A DNA stretch of 64,000 nucleotides from Selenomonas sputigena_A (GTDB lineage Bacteria > Bacillota > Negativicutes > Selenomonadales > Selenomonadaceae), in assembly GCF_051603425.1 (NCBI RefSeq), contig NZ_CP194411.1, positions 682,001-746,000 on the forward strand. Direction: 5' to 3'. The notes below the pieces were generated by a model, which saw only the letters and a list, made by a program, of their open reading frames with translations, was not told where the DNA came from and searched no databases. How positions within the stretch are numbered: the first letter of the stretch is position 1; every line of letters starts with the position of its first letter. Shown here piece by piece: positions 50,719 through 60,070 of this stretch. The position numbers and the translations under genes were made by a program.

Positions 50719-52398
50719 ATGAATGCACTTATGCTTGTCGGGTGTGCAATCGCTGTTTTCCTCGTCTCCTACATGCTTTACGGACGCTGGCTCGTAAAGA
50801 CCTGGGGCATCGACGAAAACGCCCTGACGCCGGCGAAAAAGTTCGAGGACGGGCAGGACTACGCCCCCGCTTCGCGCTTTACCGTTTTTGCGCACCAGTT
50901 TTCCTCCATCACAGGAGCCGGCCCGATTACGGGGCCGATCATCGCCGCCATGTTCGGCTGGCTGCCCGCGTTCCTCTGGCTGCTCCTCGGCGGCATCTTC
51001 TTCGGCGCGGTGCAGGATTTCAGCGCACTCTATGCCTCCGTGCGCAACGAAGGGCGCTCGATGGGCATGTTGATCGAGCAGTACATCGGCAAGACGGGGC
51101 GACGCCTCTTCCTGCTCTTCTGCTGGCTCTTCACGCTCCTCGTCATCGCCGCCTTCGCCGACATCGTCGCGAACACCTTCAACGGCTTTGCCAAGGACGG
51201 CAGCCTCGCCGTGCCGAATGCGGCGGCAGCCTCCATCTCCATGCTCTACATCTTCGTGGCGATGGGCTTCGGCCTCTTCATCCGCCGCGTAAGGCCATCG
51301 GGCGCGGTCAAGCTCGCCGTCGCCGTCGCTCTCATCATCGCCATGCTCGCCGTCGGCATCTCCTATCCGCTTTATTTCGATGCACAGGTCTGGCGCTACG
51401 TCGTCTTCGCCTACTGCTTCATCGCCGCCGTGCTGCCCATGTGGTTTCTCATGCAGCCGCGCGACTACCTGAGCGTTTTCTTGCTTCTCGGCATGGTCGC
51501 GGGCGCCGTCCTCGGCGTTCTCGTCGCCAATCCCGTCATCGAAATGCCTGCCTTCGTCGCCTTCGAGGTCAAGGGGCAGTCGCTTTTCCCGATTCTCTTC
51601 ATCACCATCGCCTGCGGCGCCGTCTCGGGCTTCCACAGCCTCGTCTCCTCCGGCACAAGCTCCAAATCCATTGAGAACGAGCGCGACATGCTGCCCGTCG
51701 GCTACGGCTCAATGCTCGTCGAATCGCTCCTCGGCGTCGTCGCCCTCGTCATCGTCTGCTCGGCGGCAACGGGCGGCAAGCTGCCGGACGGCACCCCGTT
51801 CCAGATCTTTGCCGGCGCTGTCTCCGGCTTCTTCGTCCAGTTCGGCCTGCCCCAGCATGTCGCCGCCTGCATCATGACGATGTGCGTCTCGGCTCTCGCC
51901 ATGACGACCATCGACTCGGTCGCACGCATCGGCCGCATGTCCTTCCAGGAGCTTCTGGCGCCCGCCGCCGACGAAACGGAAAGCGCCGTCGTCCACATCC
52001 TGCGCAGCAAGTACATCGCGACGGCCATCACGCTCGCACTCGGCTACATGCTCTGCCTCGCCGGCTACATGAGCATCTGGCCGCTCTTCGGCGCAGCAAA
52101 CCAGCTTCTTGCCTCACTCGTCCTCATCTGCATCGCGGTCTTCCTGCGCACAACGGAGCGCAAGGGCTGGATGCTCTACGTGCCGATGACCTTCATGTTC
52201 CTCGTCACAATGACGGCGCTCGTCATGAGCGTCTACGGCATCTACGGCAAGATCCTGAACGGCGGCTTCGTCTTCATGGTCGACGGCCTGCAGCTCATCC
52301 TCGCCCTGGCGCTGATGACACTCGCCCTCCTCGTCGTCAAGCACTGCGCCGTCGAGCTCGTCACAGGCAAGGCCGAGCATCCCGTCGAAGCTGAATGA
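50719..52398 (+). CDS. cstA: Carbon starvation protein CstA (peptide/pyruvate transporter family)
   Basis: A 559-residue polytopic membrane protein of the CstA/BtsT family. It has FTVFAHQFSSITGAGPITGPIIAAMFGW, the FSALYASVRNEGRS loop, and GFHSLVSSGTSSKSIENERD. Members import peptides or pyruvate during carbon limitation. ATG 50719 follows GAAAGAAGG. The family is shorter here than E. coli CstA (701) but matches the length of the Firmicutes group. It has its own strong promoter and a palindromic terminator. Confidence 0.9.
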   Translation: MNALMLVGCAIAVFLVSYMLYGRWLVKTWGIDENALTPAKKFEDGQDYAPASRFTVFAHQFSSITGAGPITGPIIAAMFGWLPAFLWLLLGGIFFGAVQDFSALYASVRNEGRSMGMLIEQYIGKTGRRLFLLFCWLFTLLVIAAFADIVANTFNGFAKDGSLAVPNAAAASISMLYIFVAMGFGLFIRRVRPSGAVKLAVAVALIIAMLAVGISYPLYFDAQVWRYVVFAYCFIAAVLPMWFLMQPRDYLSVFLLLGMVAGAVLGVLVANPVIEMPAFVAFEVKGQSLFPILFITIACGAVSGFHSLVSSGTSSKSIENERDMLPVGYGSMLVESLLGVVALVIVCSAATGGKLPDGTPFQIFAGAVSGFFVQFGLPQHVAACIMTMCVSALAMTTIDSVARIGRMSFQELLAPAADETESAVVHILRSKYIATAITLALGYMLCLAGYMSIWPLFGAANQLLASLVLICIAVFLRTTERKGWMLYVPMTFMFLVTMTALVMSVYGIYGKILNGGFVFMVDGLQLILALALMTLALLVVKHCAVELVTGKAEHPVEAE

Positions 52399-52440
52399 CC
52401 TGCCTCGACGGAAAGCGCCGCCATTTTTCACAGCATAGCC

Positions 52441-52490
52441 AAAAAGGGCTGCCGGACAAGTCGAATCTGACTTATCCGGCAGCCCCTTTC
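52441..52490. terminator. Large palindromic terminator, repeated later in the window
   Basis: GGGCTGCCGGA / TCCGGCAGCCC with an inner AAGTC...GACTT stem, followed by CCTTTC. The same sequence, differing only in the loop, occurs at 61195-61246. Confidence 0.85.
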
Positions 52491-52615
52491 AATAAAACAA
52501 AAAACATAACGCCAACATTTTACAGCCCATCCGCCCGGATGGGCTGTTTTCTTATGGTGCTGCAGAAATGCCATGATACGCTTTTAGGTGCATGGCACAC
52601 AACTGCCTTTATCCT

Positions 52616-53638
52616 TTATAGATTCTCAAGAATTCGAATCTCGTTCTGCATAAGATGTTTGCTGCGTGTAGGTTTGATACAGCTGATGAGGCGGTCATAG
52701 GCGATCTGCATGGCGACCTGTCCCTGACGACGTGGATGTTGATAAATGGCGGCGTCGATGATGCCGCTGTGCATGGCGCTGCGGATGGCGGGAATGACGT
52801 CGAAAGTGACGACGGTGATGTCCGCGGTGCGTCCTTTTTTGACAAGCGCCTGACAAACGCCGTGCGCTCCACCCGATGATGCAATGAAGACGGCGTTGAT
52901 TTCGGGGTGCTCTTCAAGCATTCCAAGAGTGCTCTCATACGCCTTTATATCATCGTCAAAACTCGTCGCCATCGCAGAGAGTGTGCAGCCTTTCTCCGCT
53001 GTGAGGCGCTCACGGAAGCCTTCGATACGGTGCATGTGGCCGAGCATACGTACGCCGCTGTAGATCACTCCCGCATGAATCGAACCCGTGCGGAGCTTGC
53101 GCAGGAGCGCCGCTGCCGTACGCCCTCCTGCAGCATAGTCGCTGCCGACATAGACATGGGGGATGTCGGACTCAAAATCGTTGTTGAGAGCGATCACAAA
53201 GATGTCGCTTTGAATGCAGTCCTCGAGTGCCTGTATGACCTCCGGCTCGCTGATCGGGTTGATGATGACTGCCTCTGCGCCCTTCTCCCGCAAAGCAGCG
53301 ATGGCGGCGCACTGGTCGACGGAGCTGTATCCAGTGAGGAGGTGCCACTCCGCTCGCAGCCCAAAGCGTTCATAATAGGAGGCGGCCTTGCGCAGCGCGC
53401 GAATGACGGGCACAAAGAACTGGATCTCACTGGCTGAGATAATGATGCCGACGATGGGGCTTTGTCTTTGGGAGACGAGAGCACGCGCCGCCGGATTCGG
53501 CCGATAGCCGAATTCCTCCATCGTTTTGAGGATGAGGGCACGCTTCTCCTCCTTGACTTTGCCGCGCCCGTTGATGACGCGGTCGACCGTGCCGCGCGAC
53601 ACGCCGCAAATCTCTGCAATCTGTTTGATAGTAATCAT
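52616..53638 (-). CDS. LacI-family regulator of the arabinose cluster
   Basis: A 340-residue repressor. The N-terminal DNA-binding domain reads ITIKQIAEICGVSRGTVDRVING with the LacI hinge region following. The rest is a periplasmic-binding-protein-like sugar sensor (PIVGIIISASEIQFF...). It is divergent from the sugar porter and ara genes, and two identical palindromes (TGCTCGAGCA) lie in the shared region, as expected for autoregulated control by arabinose or a derivative. It is not the GntR-type AraR of Bacillus. AAGGAG precedes the ATG. Confidence 0.88.
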   Translation of the reverse strand: MITIKQIAEICGVSRGTVDRVINGRGKVKEEKRALILKTMEEFGYRPNPAARALVSQRQSPIVGIIISASEIQFFVPVIRALRKAASYYERFGLRAEWHLLTGYSSVDQCAAIAALREKGAEAVIINPISEPEVIQALEDCIQSDIFVIALNNDFESDIPHVYVGSDYAAGGRTAAALLRKLRTGSIHAGVIYSGVRMLGHMHRIEGFRERLTAEKGCTLSAMATSFDDDIKAYESTLGMLEEHPEINAVFIASSGGAHGVCQALVKKGRTADITVVTFDVIPAIRSAMHSGIIDAAIYQHPRRQGQVAMQIAYDRLISCIKPTRSKHLMQNEIRILENL

Positions 53639-53719
53639 AATGCACTCCTTTTGTATGGGTTTATTATATCGATTTTTTCGAAGTTTTACAATTCCTTTAT
53701 TGTATCAATTATGTTCTTT

Positions 53720-53734
53720 TTTGCTCGAGCACAA
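53720..53734. promoter_or_regulatory. LacI-type operator O1
   Basis: TTTGCTCGAGCACAA with the palindromic core TGCTCGAGCA. It lies nearer to the regulator gene than O2. Confidence 0.75.
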
Positions 53735-53769
53735 TATTATTTTAAAAGAAAAAAACATTTATTTTACTA

Positions 53770-53798
53770 TTGACTAGTCGACTTTTTTATGATACTTT
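53770..53798 (+). promoter_or_regulatory. Promoter of the arabinose operon
   Basis: TTGACT at 53770-53775, a 17-base spacer and TACTTT at 53793-53798. Operator O2 begins about 12 bases after the -10, covering the start site. Confidence 0.55.
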
Positions 53799-53810
53799 AT
53801 ATTTAAAAGC

Positions 53811-53822
53811 GTGCTCGAGCAC
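53811..53822. promoter_or_regulatory. LacI-type operator O2
   Basis: GTGCTCGAGCAC is a perfect 12-bp palindrome. Its centre is about 90 bases from O1, a spacing compatible with looping. Confidence 0.8.
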
Positions 53823-53861
53823 ATAGAGAGGTAAGAGCGACTATGAATAGGAGGGGCATTC

Positions 53862-55241
53862 ATGGAAAACAATGCTGTCACTGAAAAGAAAATTCCCAGT
53901 TCGTTTATCTACTTTTTTGGATCCTTCGGCGGGATTCTGTTCGGCTATGACATCGGGGTTATGACAGGAGCTCTGCCGTTTCTCCAAAACGACTGGGATC
54001 TCCACGGGGATGCGAGCATCATCGGCTGGATCACCTCGTCGGTCATGCTTGGCGCAATCTTTGGCGGAGCGTTTGCGGGCCAGCTCTCGGATCGCCTTGG
54101 TCGGCGCAAGATGATCCTGCTGTCCGCACTGATCTTTGTAGTCGGATCAATTCTTTCGGGAATTGCACCGCATAACGGTTCCTATTATCTCATCGGCGTC
54201 CGCGTCCTGCTCGGCCTAGCAGTCGGTGCAGCATCGGCGCTCGTCCCCGCCTATATGTCGGAAATGGCGCCTGCAAAGCTGCGCGGCCGCCTGTCCGGCA
54301 TCAACCAGACGATGATCGTCTCGGGCATGCTCCTCTCGTACATTGTAGACTATATGCTCAAGGATCTGCCGGAAACCTTTGCATGGCGTCTCATGCTCGG
54401 ATTGGCAGCCGTTCCTGCAATCATCCTCTTCCTCGGGGTTCTGCGCCTGCCGGAGTCGCCGCGTTTCCTCGTACGCGGCGGCAAAATTGATGACGCGCGG
54501 CGGGTGCTCGGCTTCATACGGCCGGACGATGAGGTCGAGACAGAGCTTCATCAGATTTGCGAGACGGCAAAGGAAGAATCTGCAGCACGTGCAGAAAACT
54601 CGTGGGGCGTATTCCTTCAGTCGAAATACCGCTATCTCGTAACAGCGGGCGTCGGCGTCGCCGCGTTCCAGCAATTCCAGGGTGCAAATGCGATTTTCTA
54701 CTACATTCCGCTGATTGTGGAAAAAGCGACCGGCCAGACTGCCAGTTCACAGCTCATGTGGCCGATCATTCAGGGAATTCTCCTCGTTCTCGGCTCGCTG
54801 ATCTTCCTCGTCATTGCCGATCGGTTTAATCGCCGCACGCTGCTGCGCACGGGCGGTCTCATCATGGGGCTGTCGTTCATCCTCCCGACGATTCTCGAGA
54901 TGATTTTCCCGGATATGGATCCGATCATGATCGTCGTATTCCTGTCCATTTATGTTCTGTTCTATGCATTTACATGGGCGCCGCTCACATGGGTTCTCGT
55001 CGGCGAGATTTTTCCGCTTGCTATTCGCGGACGTGCGTCGGGACTGGCATCGTCCTTCAACTGGATCGGTTCGTTCCTTGTCGGGCTCATGTTTCCGATC
55101 ATGACCGCCGCGTTTTCACAAGCTGCCGTCTTTGCCATCTTCGGCGTTATCTGCCTCATCGGCGTTCTTTTCGTCACGAAGTTCGTGCCGGAAACGCGGG
55201 GACGCACACTCGAGGAGATTGAGTCGCAGGGAGTTCGATAA
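53862..55241 (+). CDS. MFS sugar porter (arabinose/xylose-type proton symporter)
   Basis: A 459-residue 12-helix transporter of the sugar-porter family: FGYDIGVMTGALPF, GRRKMILLSALIFVVGS, R-x-G-R-R type loops, QQFQGANAIFYY and PESPRFLVRGGK, with a C-terminal PETRGRTLEEIE. It imports a pentose, probably L-arabinose, with protons. GGAGGGG precedes the ATG. It is first in the operon behind the LacI-type operators. The codon choice differs somewhat from the LPS genes. Confidence 0.9.
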   Translation: MENNAVTEKKIPSSFIYFFGSFGGILFGYDIGVMTGALPFLQNDWDLHGDASIIGWITSSVMLGAIFGGAFAGQLSDRLGRRKMILLSALIFVVGSILSGIAPHNGSYYLIGVRVLLGLAVGAASALVPAYMSEMAPAKLRGRLSGINQTMIVSGMLLSYIVDYMLKDLPETFAWRLMLGLAAVPAIILFLGVLRLPESPRFLVRGGKIDDARRVLGFIRPDDEVETELHQICETAKEESAARAENSWGVFLQSKYRYLVTAGVGVAAFQQFQGANAIFYYIPLIVEKATGQTASSQLMWPIIQGILLVLGSLIFLVIADRFNRRTLLRTGGLIMGLSFILPTILEMIFPDMDPIMIVVFLSIYVLFYAFTWAPLTWVLVGEIFPLAIRGRASGLASSFNWIGSFLVGLMFPIMTAAFSQAAVFAIFGVICLIGVLFVTKFVPETRGRTLEEIESQGVR

Positions 55242-55269
55242 TTACATCTTGTGTTAGGAGGTTTTCGAT

Positions 55270-56871
55270 ATGGATTTCAAACAGAATATCGCTGCTGTCG
55301 AAAGCGGCGCTACCGTTCTCGGAATCGAGTTCGGCTCGACGCGGATCAAAGCGGTGCTCATCAACGCGGACTTTCAGACAATAGCCTCCGGCAGCTATAC
55401 GTGGGAAAACGACTTGAAAAACGGGATCTGGACGTACGCGCTCCCTTCGGTTTGGACAGGAGTCCAAACATGCTACGCGCATCTTGCCGCCGATGTGCAG
55501 AGCCGTTATCATGTGCCGATCGAAAAGATCGGCGCGATTGGCATCAGCGCAATGATGCACGGATATCTCCCCTTTGATCGGGAGGGCAAGCAGCTCGCAG
55601 AATTCCGCACATGGCGGAACAATATGACAAGCGCGGCGGCAGCCATCCTCACGGATAAGCTGCAGTTCAACATTCCGCAGCGCTGGAGCATCGCACATCT
55701 CTATCAGGCTCTTCTGAACGGAGAGGAACATGTAAAGGAGCTCGATTTCTTCACAACACTCGCAGGCTATGTGCACTGGCAGCTTTCGGGCGAGAAGGTG
55801 CTCGGCATAGGCGACGCCTCGGGGATGTTCCCCATCGATGAGAAAACAGGGTCGTATGACACGGATATGCTCGCCGCCTTCTCCGTGCTCCCCGAGGTCA
55901 AAGCGTGCTCGTGGCAGATTGAAAACATCCTGCCGCACGTCCTGCGGGCAGGCGAGAGCGCGGGCAGACTCACGCCGGAGGGAGCGCACCTTCTCGATCC
56001 GAGCGGCAGGCTCTCGGCAGGAGCGCAGATGGCGCCGCCGGAGGGCGATGCAGGAACAGGCATGGTGAGCACGAACGCCGTACGCAAACGGACAGGCAAC
56101 ATCTCGGTGGGCACGTCGGCGTTCTCGATGAACGTGCTTGAGAAACCGCTGCGCCAAGTGCATCGCGACATCGATATTGTGACGACGCCCGAGGGTGCGC
56201 CTGTTGCGATGGTGCACACGAACAACTGCTCGTCAGACATCAACGCATGGATCGGACTCTTTCGAGATTTCGCCCAGTACCTTGGACAACAGGTGGCACC
56301 GGATCAGCTCTATCATCTGCTCTTTGTCCACACGGCGAAGGCGGAGCCGGATGCGGGCGGGCTCCTCAACTATAATTGCCTCTCCGGTGAAAACATCACG
56401 GAGGTGGAGAACGGACGCCCTCTCTTCCTGCGGACGCCGCACAGTCGTATGAATCTGCCGAACTTCATGCTCTCTCAGCTGTATTCGGCGTTTGCACCTC
56501 TGAAGATCGGGATGGACATCCTCGTGCGCGAAGAGGGCATCCGCACAGAGGTCATGATCGCACACGGCGGACTTTTCAAGACGCCGATCATCGCGCAGCA
56601 GGTTCTGGCGAACGCGCTCAATTTGCCGATCACGGTGATGAATACGGCGAGCGAAGGAGGCGCTTGGGGCATGGCGGTTCTCGCCTCCTTCGCAGCGCGT
56701 GAGGAAAAACCGGCACTGGCGGATTTCCTCGATGAGCAGGTGTTTCGGAGTGCCGAAAGCACGACGCTGATGCCTGAACCCATGGGCGTCGAAGGCTGTG
56801 AGAAGTTCATCGAGCGTTACAAGGCGGCGCTCTCCGTCGAGCAGTCGGCAGGCGTTTTGGCGGACGAATAA
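55270..56871 (+). CDS. araB: FGGY-family carbohydrate kinase, L-ribulokinase role
   Basis: A 533-residue FGGY kinase: VLGIEFGSTRIKAVLI at the N-terminus (phosphate 1), GISAMMHGYLPFD, and NISVGTSAFSMNV plus a C-terminal IAHGGLFKTPIIAQQVLANAL (adenosine region). It phosphorylates L-ribulose to the 5-phosphate; the assignment relies on position with araD and araA because sequence alone does not separate ribulokinase from xylulokinase. AGGAGG precedes the ATG. It is 12 bases before araD. Confidence 0.85.
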   Translation: MDFKQNIAAVESGATVLGIEFGSTRIKAVLINADFQTIASGSYTWENDLKNGIWTYALPSVWTGVQTCYAHLAADVQSRYHVPIEKIGAIGISAMMHGYLPFDREGKQLAEFRTWRNNMTSAAAAILTDKLQFNIPQRWSIAHLYQALLNGEEHVKELDFFTTLAGYVHWQLSGEKVLGIGDASGMFPIDEKTGSYDTDMLAAFSVLPEVKACSWQIENILPHVLRAGESAGRLTPEGAHLLDPSGRLSAGAQMAPPEGDAGTGMVSTNAVRKRTGNISVGTSAFSMNVLEKPLRQVHRDIDIVTTPEGAPVAMVHTNNCSSDINAWIGLFRDFAQYLGQQVAPDQLYHLLFVHTAKAEPDAGGLLNYNCLSGENITEVENGRPLFLRTPHSRMNLPNFMLSQLYSAFAPLKIGMDILVREEGIRTEVMIAHGGLFKTPIIAQQVLANALNLPITVMNTASEGGAWGMAVLASFAAREEKPALADFLDEQVFRSAESTTLMPEPMGVEGCEKFIERYKAALSVEQSAGVLADE

Positions 56872-56883
56872 GGGGGGATTTTC

Positions 56884-57582
56884 ATGCTGGAAGAACTCAA
56901 GCAGGAGGTCTATGAGGCGAATATGATGCTGCCGAAGCTCGGGATCGTCACATTCACATGGGGGAATGTCTCGGGCCTGGATCGTGACAAGGGACTTTTC
57001 GTCATCAAGCCCTCGGGGGTGGAATACGAGAAACTCCGTCCCGAGGACATGGTCGTCGTCGATCTGGACGGCAATGTCGTCGAGGGCACGATGAACCCAT
57101 CGAGCGACACACAGACCCACAGGGTTCTCTATCGGGAGTTTTCAGGAATCAACGCCATTGTCCACACGCATTCTTCGTGGGCGGTCTCCTTTGCACAGGC
57201 AGGCGTCGAAATCGAGGCGATGGGGACGACCCACGCGGATAATTTCTACGGCACGATTCCCGTCACAGAAGCTTTGACGCAAGCAGAGATAGAGAGCGCC
57301 TACGAAGAAAATACCGGGCAGGTCATCGTTCGCACCTTCCGCAGTCGAGGAATCGATCCCGCGGCAGTGCCCGCGGTGCTCGTCAAGCAGCACGGTCCCT
57401 TTACATGGGGGGCGACGACGAAGAAAGCGGTCGAAAATGCAAAAGTGCTCGACCTCGTTGCCGAGATGAATTACCGTACGATGACGCTCCAACGCGGGAA
57501 CACACGCGTTCCGCAGTATTTGTTGGACAAGCACTATCTGAGGAAGCACGGCGCAAACGCCTATTATGGACAGAATGCCTGA
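56884..57582 (+). CDS. araD: L-ribulose-5-phosphate 4-epimerase
   Basis: A 232-residue zinc aldolase-class II protein. FTWGNVSGLDRDKGLFVIKPSGVEY, HTHSSWAVSFAQAG (zinc His pair) and VLVKQHGPFTWG (another zinc His) are present. It converts L-ribulose 5-phosphate to D-xylulose 5-phosphate. AAGGGGGG precedes the ATG. It is tightly packed between araB and araA. Confidence 0.95.
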   Translation: MLEELKQEVYEANMMLPKLGIVTFTWGNVSGLDRDKGLFVIKPSGVEYEKLRPEDMVVVDLDGNVVEGTMNPSSDTQTHRVLYREFSGINAIVHTHSSWAVSFAQAGVEIEAMGTTHADNFYGTIPVTEALTQAEIESAYEENTGQVIVRTFRSRGIDPAAVPAVLVKQHGPFTWGATTKKAVENAKVLDLVAEMNYRTMTLQRGNTRVPQYLLDKHYLRKHGANAYYGQNA

Positions 57583-57621
57583 TCACAGGCTTTGATGGAT
57601 ATAAGAAAAGGAGAGAGTATC

Positions 57622-59046
57622 ATGTTGCAGGTAAAAGATTATGAGTTTTGGTTCGTTGCTGGCAGTCAGTCCCTCTACGGTGAAGAGCAGCTGGCGAACG
57701 TGGCGCGCAACGCGCAGGATGTTGTCGACAAGCTGAACGCAAGCGGAAAGCTGCCGTACAAAGTCGTCTGCAAGGGCATTATGACGACGGCGGACGGGAT
57801 CACACAGTTCATGAAGGACGTGAACTATCACGATGAGGTTGCAGGCGTCATTACCTGGATGCACACGTTCTCGCCCGCCAAGAACTGGATCCGCGGCACC
57901 GTCCTGCTGCAAAAGCCGCTCCTCCATCTCGCGACGCAGTATCTCAACGAGATTCCGTATGCAACGATCGACTTCGACTACATGAATCTGAATCAGAGCG
58001 CACACGGCGATCGCGAGTACGGCTATTTGAATGCCCGACTCGGCATTGACAACAAGATCGTCTACGGCTGGTGGGGCGATGAGGATGTGCAGAAGGAGAT
58101 CGCAGACTGGCAGGATGTCGCCGTAGCCTACAACGAGAGCTTCCACATCCGCGTCTGCCGCTTCGGCGACACGATGCGCGACGTTGCCGTTACGGAGGGC
58201 GACAAGGTGGAGGCGCAGATCCGCCTTGGCTGGACGGTGGATTACTGGCCGGTCGGCGAGCTGGTCGAGGTCATCGACGCAGTCGATGAAAAAGCGATTG
58301 ATGCGGCGTATGCGAAACTGAAGGAGGACTATGAACTCACGCCGCAGTCGAATTCCCCCGAGAAATTCGAAGAATCCGTGCGCTATCAGCTGCACTGCTA
58401 CCTCGGACTGAAGGCCTTCCTCGAGGACAAGGGCTACCATGCGTTCTGCACGAACTTCCAAGATCTCAAAGGGATGAAACAGCTCCCCGGGCTCGCCGTC
58501 CAGCTCCTCATGCGTGAGGGTTACGGATTCGGCGCGGAGGGCGACTGGAAGCACGCAGCACTCTCGCGCCTCCTCAAGATCATGGCGCACAATGACCGAA
58601 CGGTCTTCATGGAGGACTATACGCTCGACCTGCGCAGGGGACATGAAGCGATTCTCGGTGCGCATATGCTCGAAGTCGACCCGACGATTGCGAGCGACAA
58701 GCCGCGCGTCGAGGTCCACCCGCTCGATATCGGCGGCAAGGACGATCCTGCACGCCTCGTCTTCACCGGTTCGGACGGCGAAGGAATCAATGTAACGATT
58801 GCAGACTTCCGCGACGGCTTCCGTCTCATCAGCTATCCCGTCGACTGCCGCAAGGCGGAGGAGGAAACGCCGCATCTGCCCGTTGCCAAGCAGCTCTGGA
58901 CGCCTAAGATCGGGCTGAAGAAAGGATCGATTGCCTGGATCAAGGCAGGCGGCGGACATCACACCGTTCTCTCCTTCCGTCTGACGGAGGAGCAGATCCG
59001 CGACCTCGCCGTCATGCTCGGCATCGATCTCGTCGAAATCTGCTGA
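57622..59046 (+). CDS. araA: L-arabinose isomerase
   Basis: A 474-residue enzyme converting L-arabinose to L-ribulose. It starts YEFWFVAGSQSLYGEEQL, matches AraA throughout, and has VITWMHTFSPAKNWIRG, YGFGAEGDWKHAAL and a C-terminal GGGHHTVLSF region with catalytic Glu/His residues of the family. ATG 57622 follows AAAGGAG. It completes the arabinose pathway with araB and araD in the order B-D-A. The following 170 bases hold a repeat relic before the transketolase genes. Confidence 0.96.
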   Translation: MLQVKDYEFWFVAGSQSLYGEEQLANVARNAQDVVDKLNASGKLPYKVVCKGIMTTADGITQFMKDVNYHDEVAGVITWMHTFSPAKNWIRGTVLLQKPLLHLATQYLNEIPYATIDFDYMNLNQSAHGDREYGYLNARLGIDNKIVYGWWGDEDVQKEIADWQDVAVAYNESFHIRVCRFGDTMRDVAVTEGDKVEAQIRLGWTVDYWPVGELVEVIDAVDEKAIDAAYAKLKEDYELTPQSNSPEKFEESVRYQLHCYLGLKAFLEDKGYHAFCTNFQDLKGMKQLPGLAVQLLMREGYGFGAEGDWKHAALSRLLKIMAHNDRTVFMEDYTLDLRRGHEAILGAHMLEVDPTIASDKPRVEVHPLDIGGKDDPARLVFTGSDGEGINVTIADFRDGFRLISYPVDCRKAEEETPHLPVAKQLWTPKIGLKKGSIAWIKAGGGHHTVLSFRLTEEQIRDLAVMLGIDLVEIC

Positions 59047-59166
59047 TATGGCCTTTGCCATGCGTCCGGTTTTTCGATGAAGTACGGGCGTCAAAACGGC
59101 GGTGCTGAACAAGGCATGAAGACAGCGCCGATGTGTGAAGATGGGGGCTGAATTTATCAGTGATTC
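59047..59166. repeat. Diverged MITE-like relic between araA and the transketolase genes
   Basis: It ends GGGCTGAATTTATCAGTGATTCC, sharing the TTTATCAG end and ATGCGTCCGG text with the 163-bp element. It has no coding capacity. Confidence 0.55.
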
Positions 59167-59216
59167 CTAAAATGCATATTCCGTGTATGATGTATGGATT
59201 GGCAAGGAGGAGTTTT

Positions 59217-60068
59217 ATGACACCGGCTGAACAGAAGAAACTTCGGCTTTTCGCAGTAAAGGTGCGCGAAGGCATTTTGCGCGGTACACATGCGGCAAAG
59301 AGCGGACATCCGGGCGGCTCTCTTTCGTCGACGGAGTATTTTACCTATCTCTACAACAAGGAAATGCGCGTAGATCCGAAGAACCCGCACGAGCCAATCC
59401 GCGACCGCTTCGTCCTTTCCAAGGGGCACGTCGCGCCCGGCCTCTATGCGACGCTTGCCAATCGCGGCTTCTTCCCTGTGGATGAACTTCTGACGCTTCG
59501 TCACATCGGCGCACGCCTGCAGGGGCATCCGAATATGAACCTCACACCAGGCGTAGATATGTCCACCGGCTCGCTCGGTCAGGGAATATCAACGGCGGCG
59601 GGTATGGCAAAAGGCGCCAAGCATCTCGGGAAGGACATCCATGTCTACACCCTTCTCGGGGACGGCGAGCTTGCCGAGGGACAGGTATGGGAAGCAACGA
59701 TGTTTGCCGCCCATTATAAACTGGACAATCTCTGCATTGCAGTCGATGTCAACGGTCTTCAAATTGACGGCGCGACTGTAGACGTCATGAATACGGCGCC
59801 ACTTGACGCGAAATTCGAGGCGTTCGGCTGCGCAGTTATCACAATCGACGGTCATGACTACAATGCCATCGAGGAAGCATTCAAGGCGTTCCATGCGAAC
59901 AAGGGCACGGGTAAGCCGACGGTGATTTTGATGAAGACCGTGAAGGGCAAGGACATTTCCTTTATGGAAAACAATGCCGGCTGGCATGGCAAGGCGCCCA
60001 ATGATGACGAACTCGCGCAGGGACTTTCGGAGCTTGCCGCGATTCGCAAGGCGATTGAGGAGGCATGA
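59217..60068 (+). CDS. Transketolase, N-terminal (ThDP/PYR-side) subunit
   Basis: A 283-residue ThDP-binding half-transketolase. AAKSGHPGGSLS, SKGHVAPGLYATLA, GSLGQGISTAAGMA and the ThDP/metal motif GDGELAEGQVWEA...LCIAVDVNGLQIDG are present. With the next gene it forms a split transketolase. Following araA, it would convert xylulose 5-phosphate into pentose-phosphate intermediates. AAGGAGGAG precedes ATG 59217; the longer frame from 59160 has no better site. Confidence 0.93.
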   Translation: MTPAEQKKLRLFAVKVREGILRGTHAAKSGHPGGSLSSTEYFTYLYNKEMRVDPKNPHEPIRDRFVLSKGHVAPGLYATLANRGFFPVDELLTLRHIGARLQGHPNMNLTPGVDMSTGSLGQGISTAAGMAKGAKHLGKDIHVYTLLGDGELAEGQVWEATMFAAHYKLDNLCIAVDVNGLQIDGATVDVMNTAPLDAKFEAFGCAVITIDGHDYNAIEEAFKAFHANKGTGKPTVILMKTVKGKDISFMENNAGWHGKAPNDDELAQGLSELAAIRKAIEEA

Positions 60069-60070
60069 GC

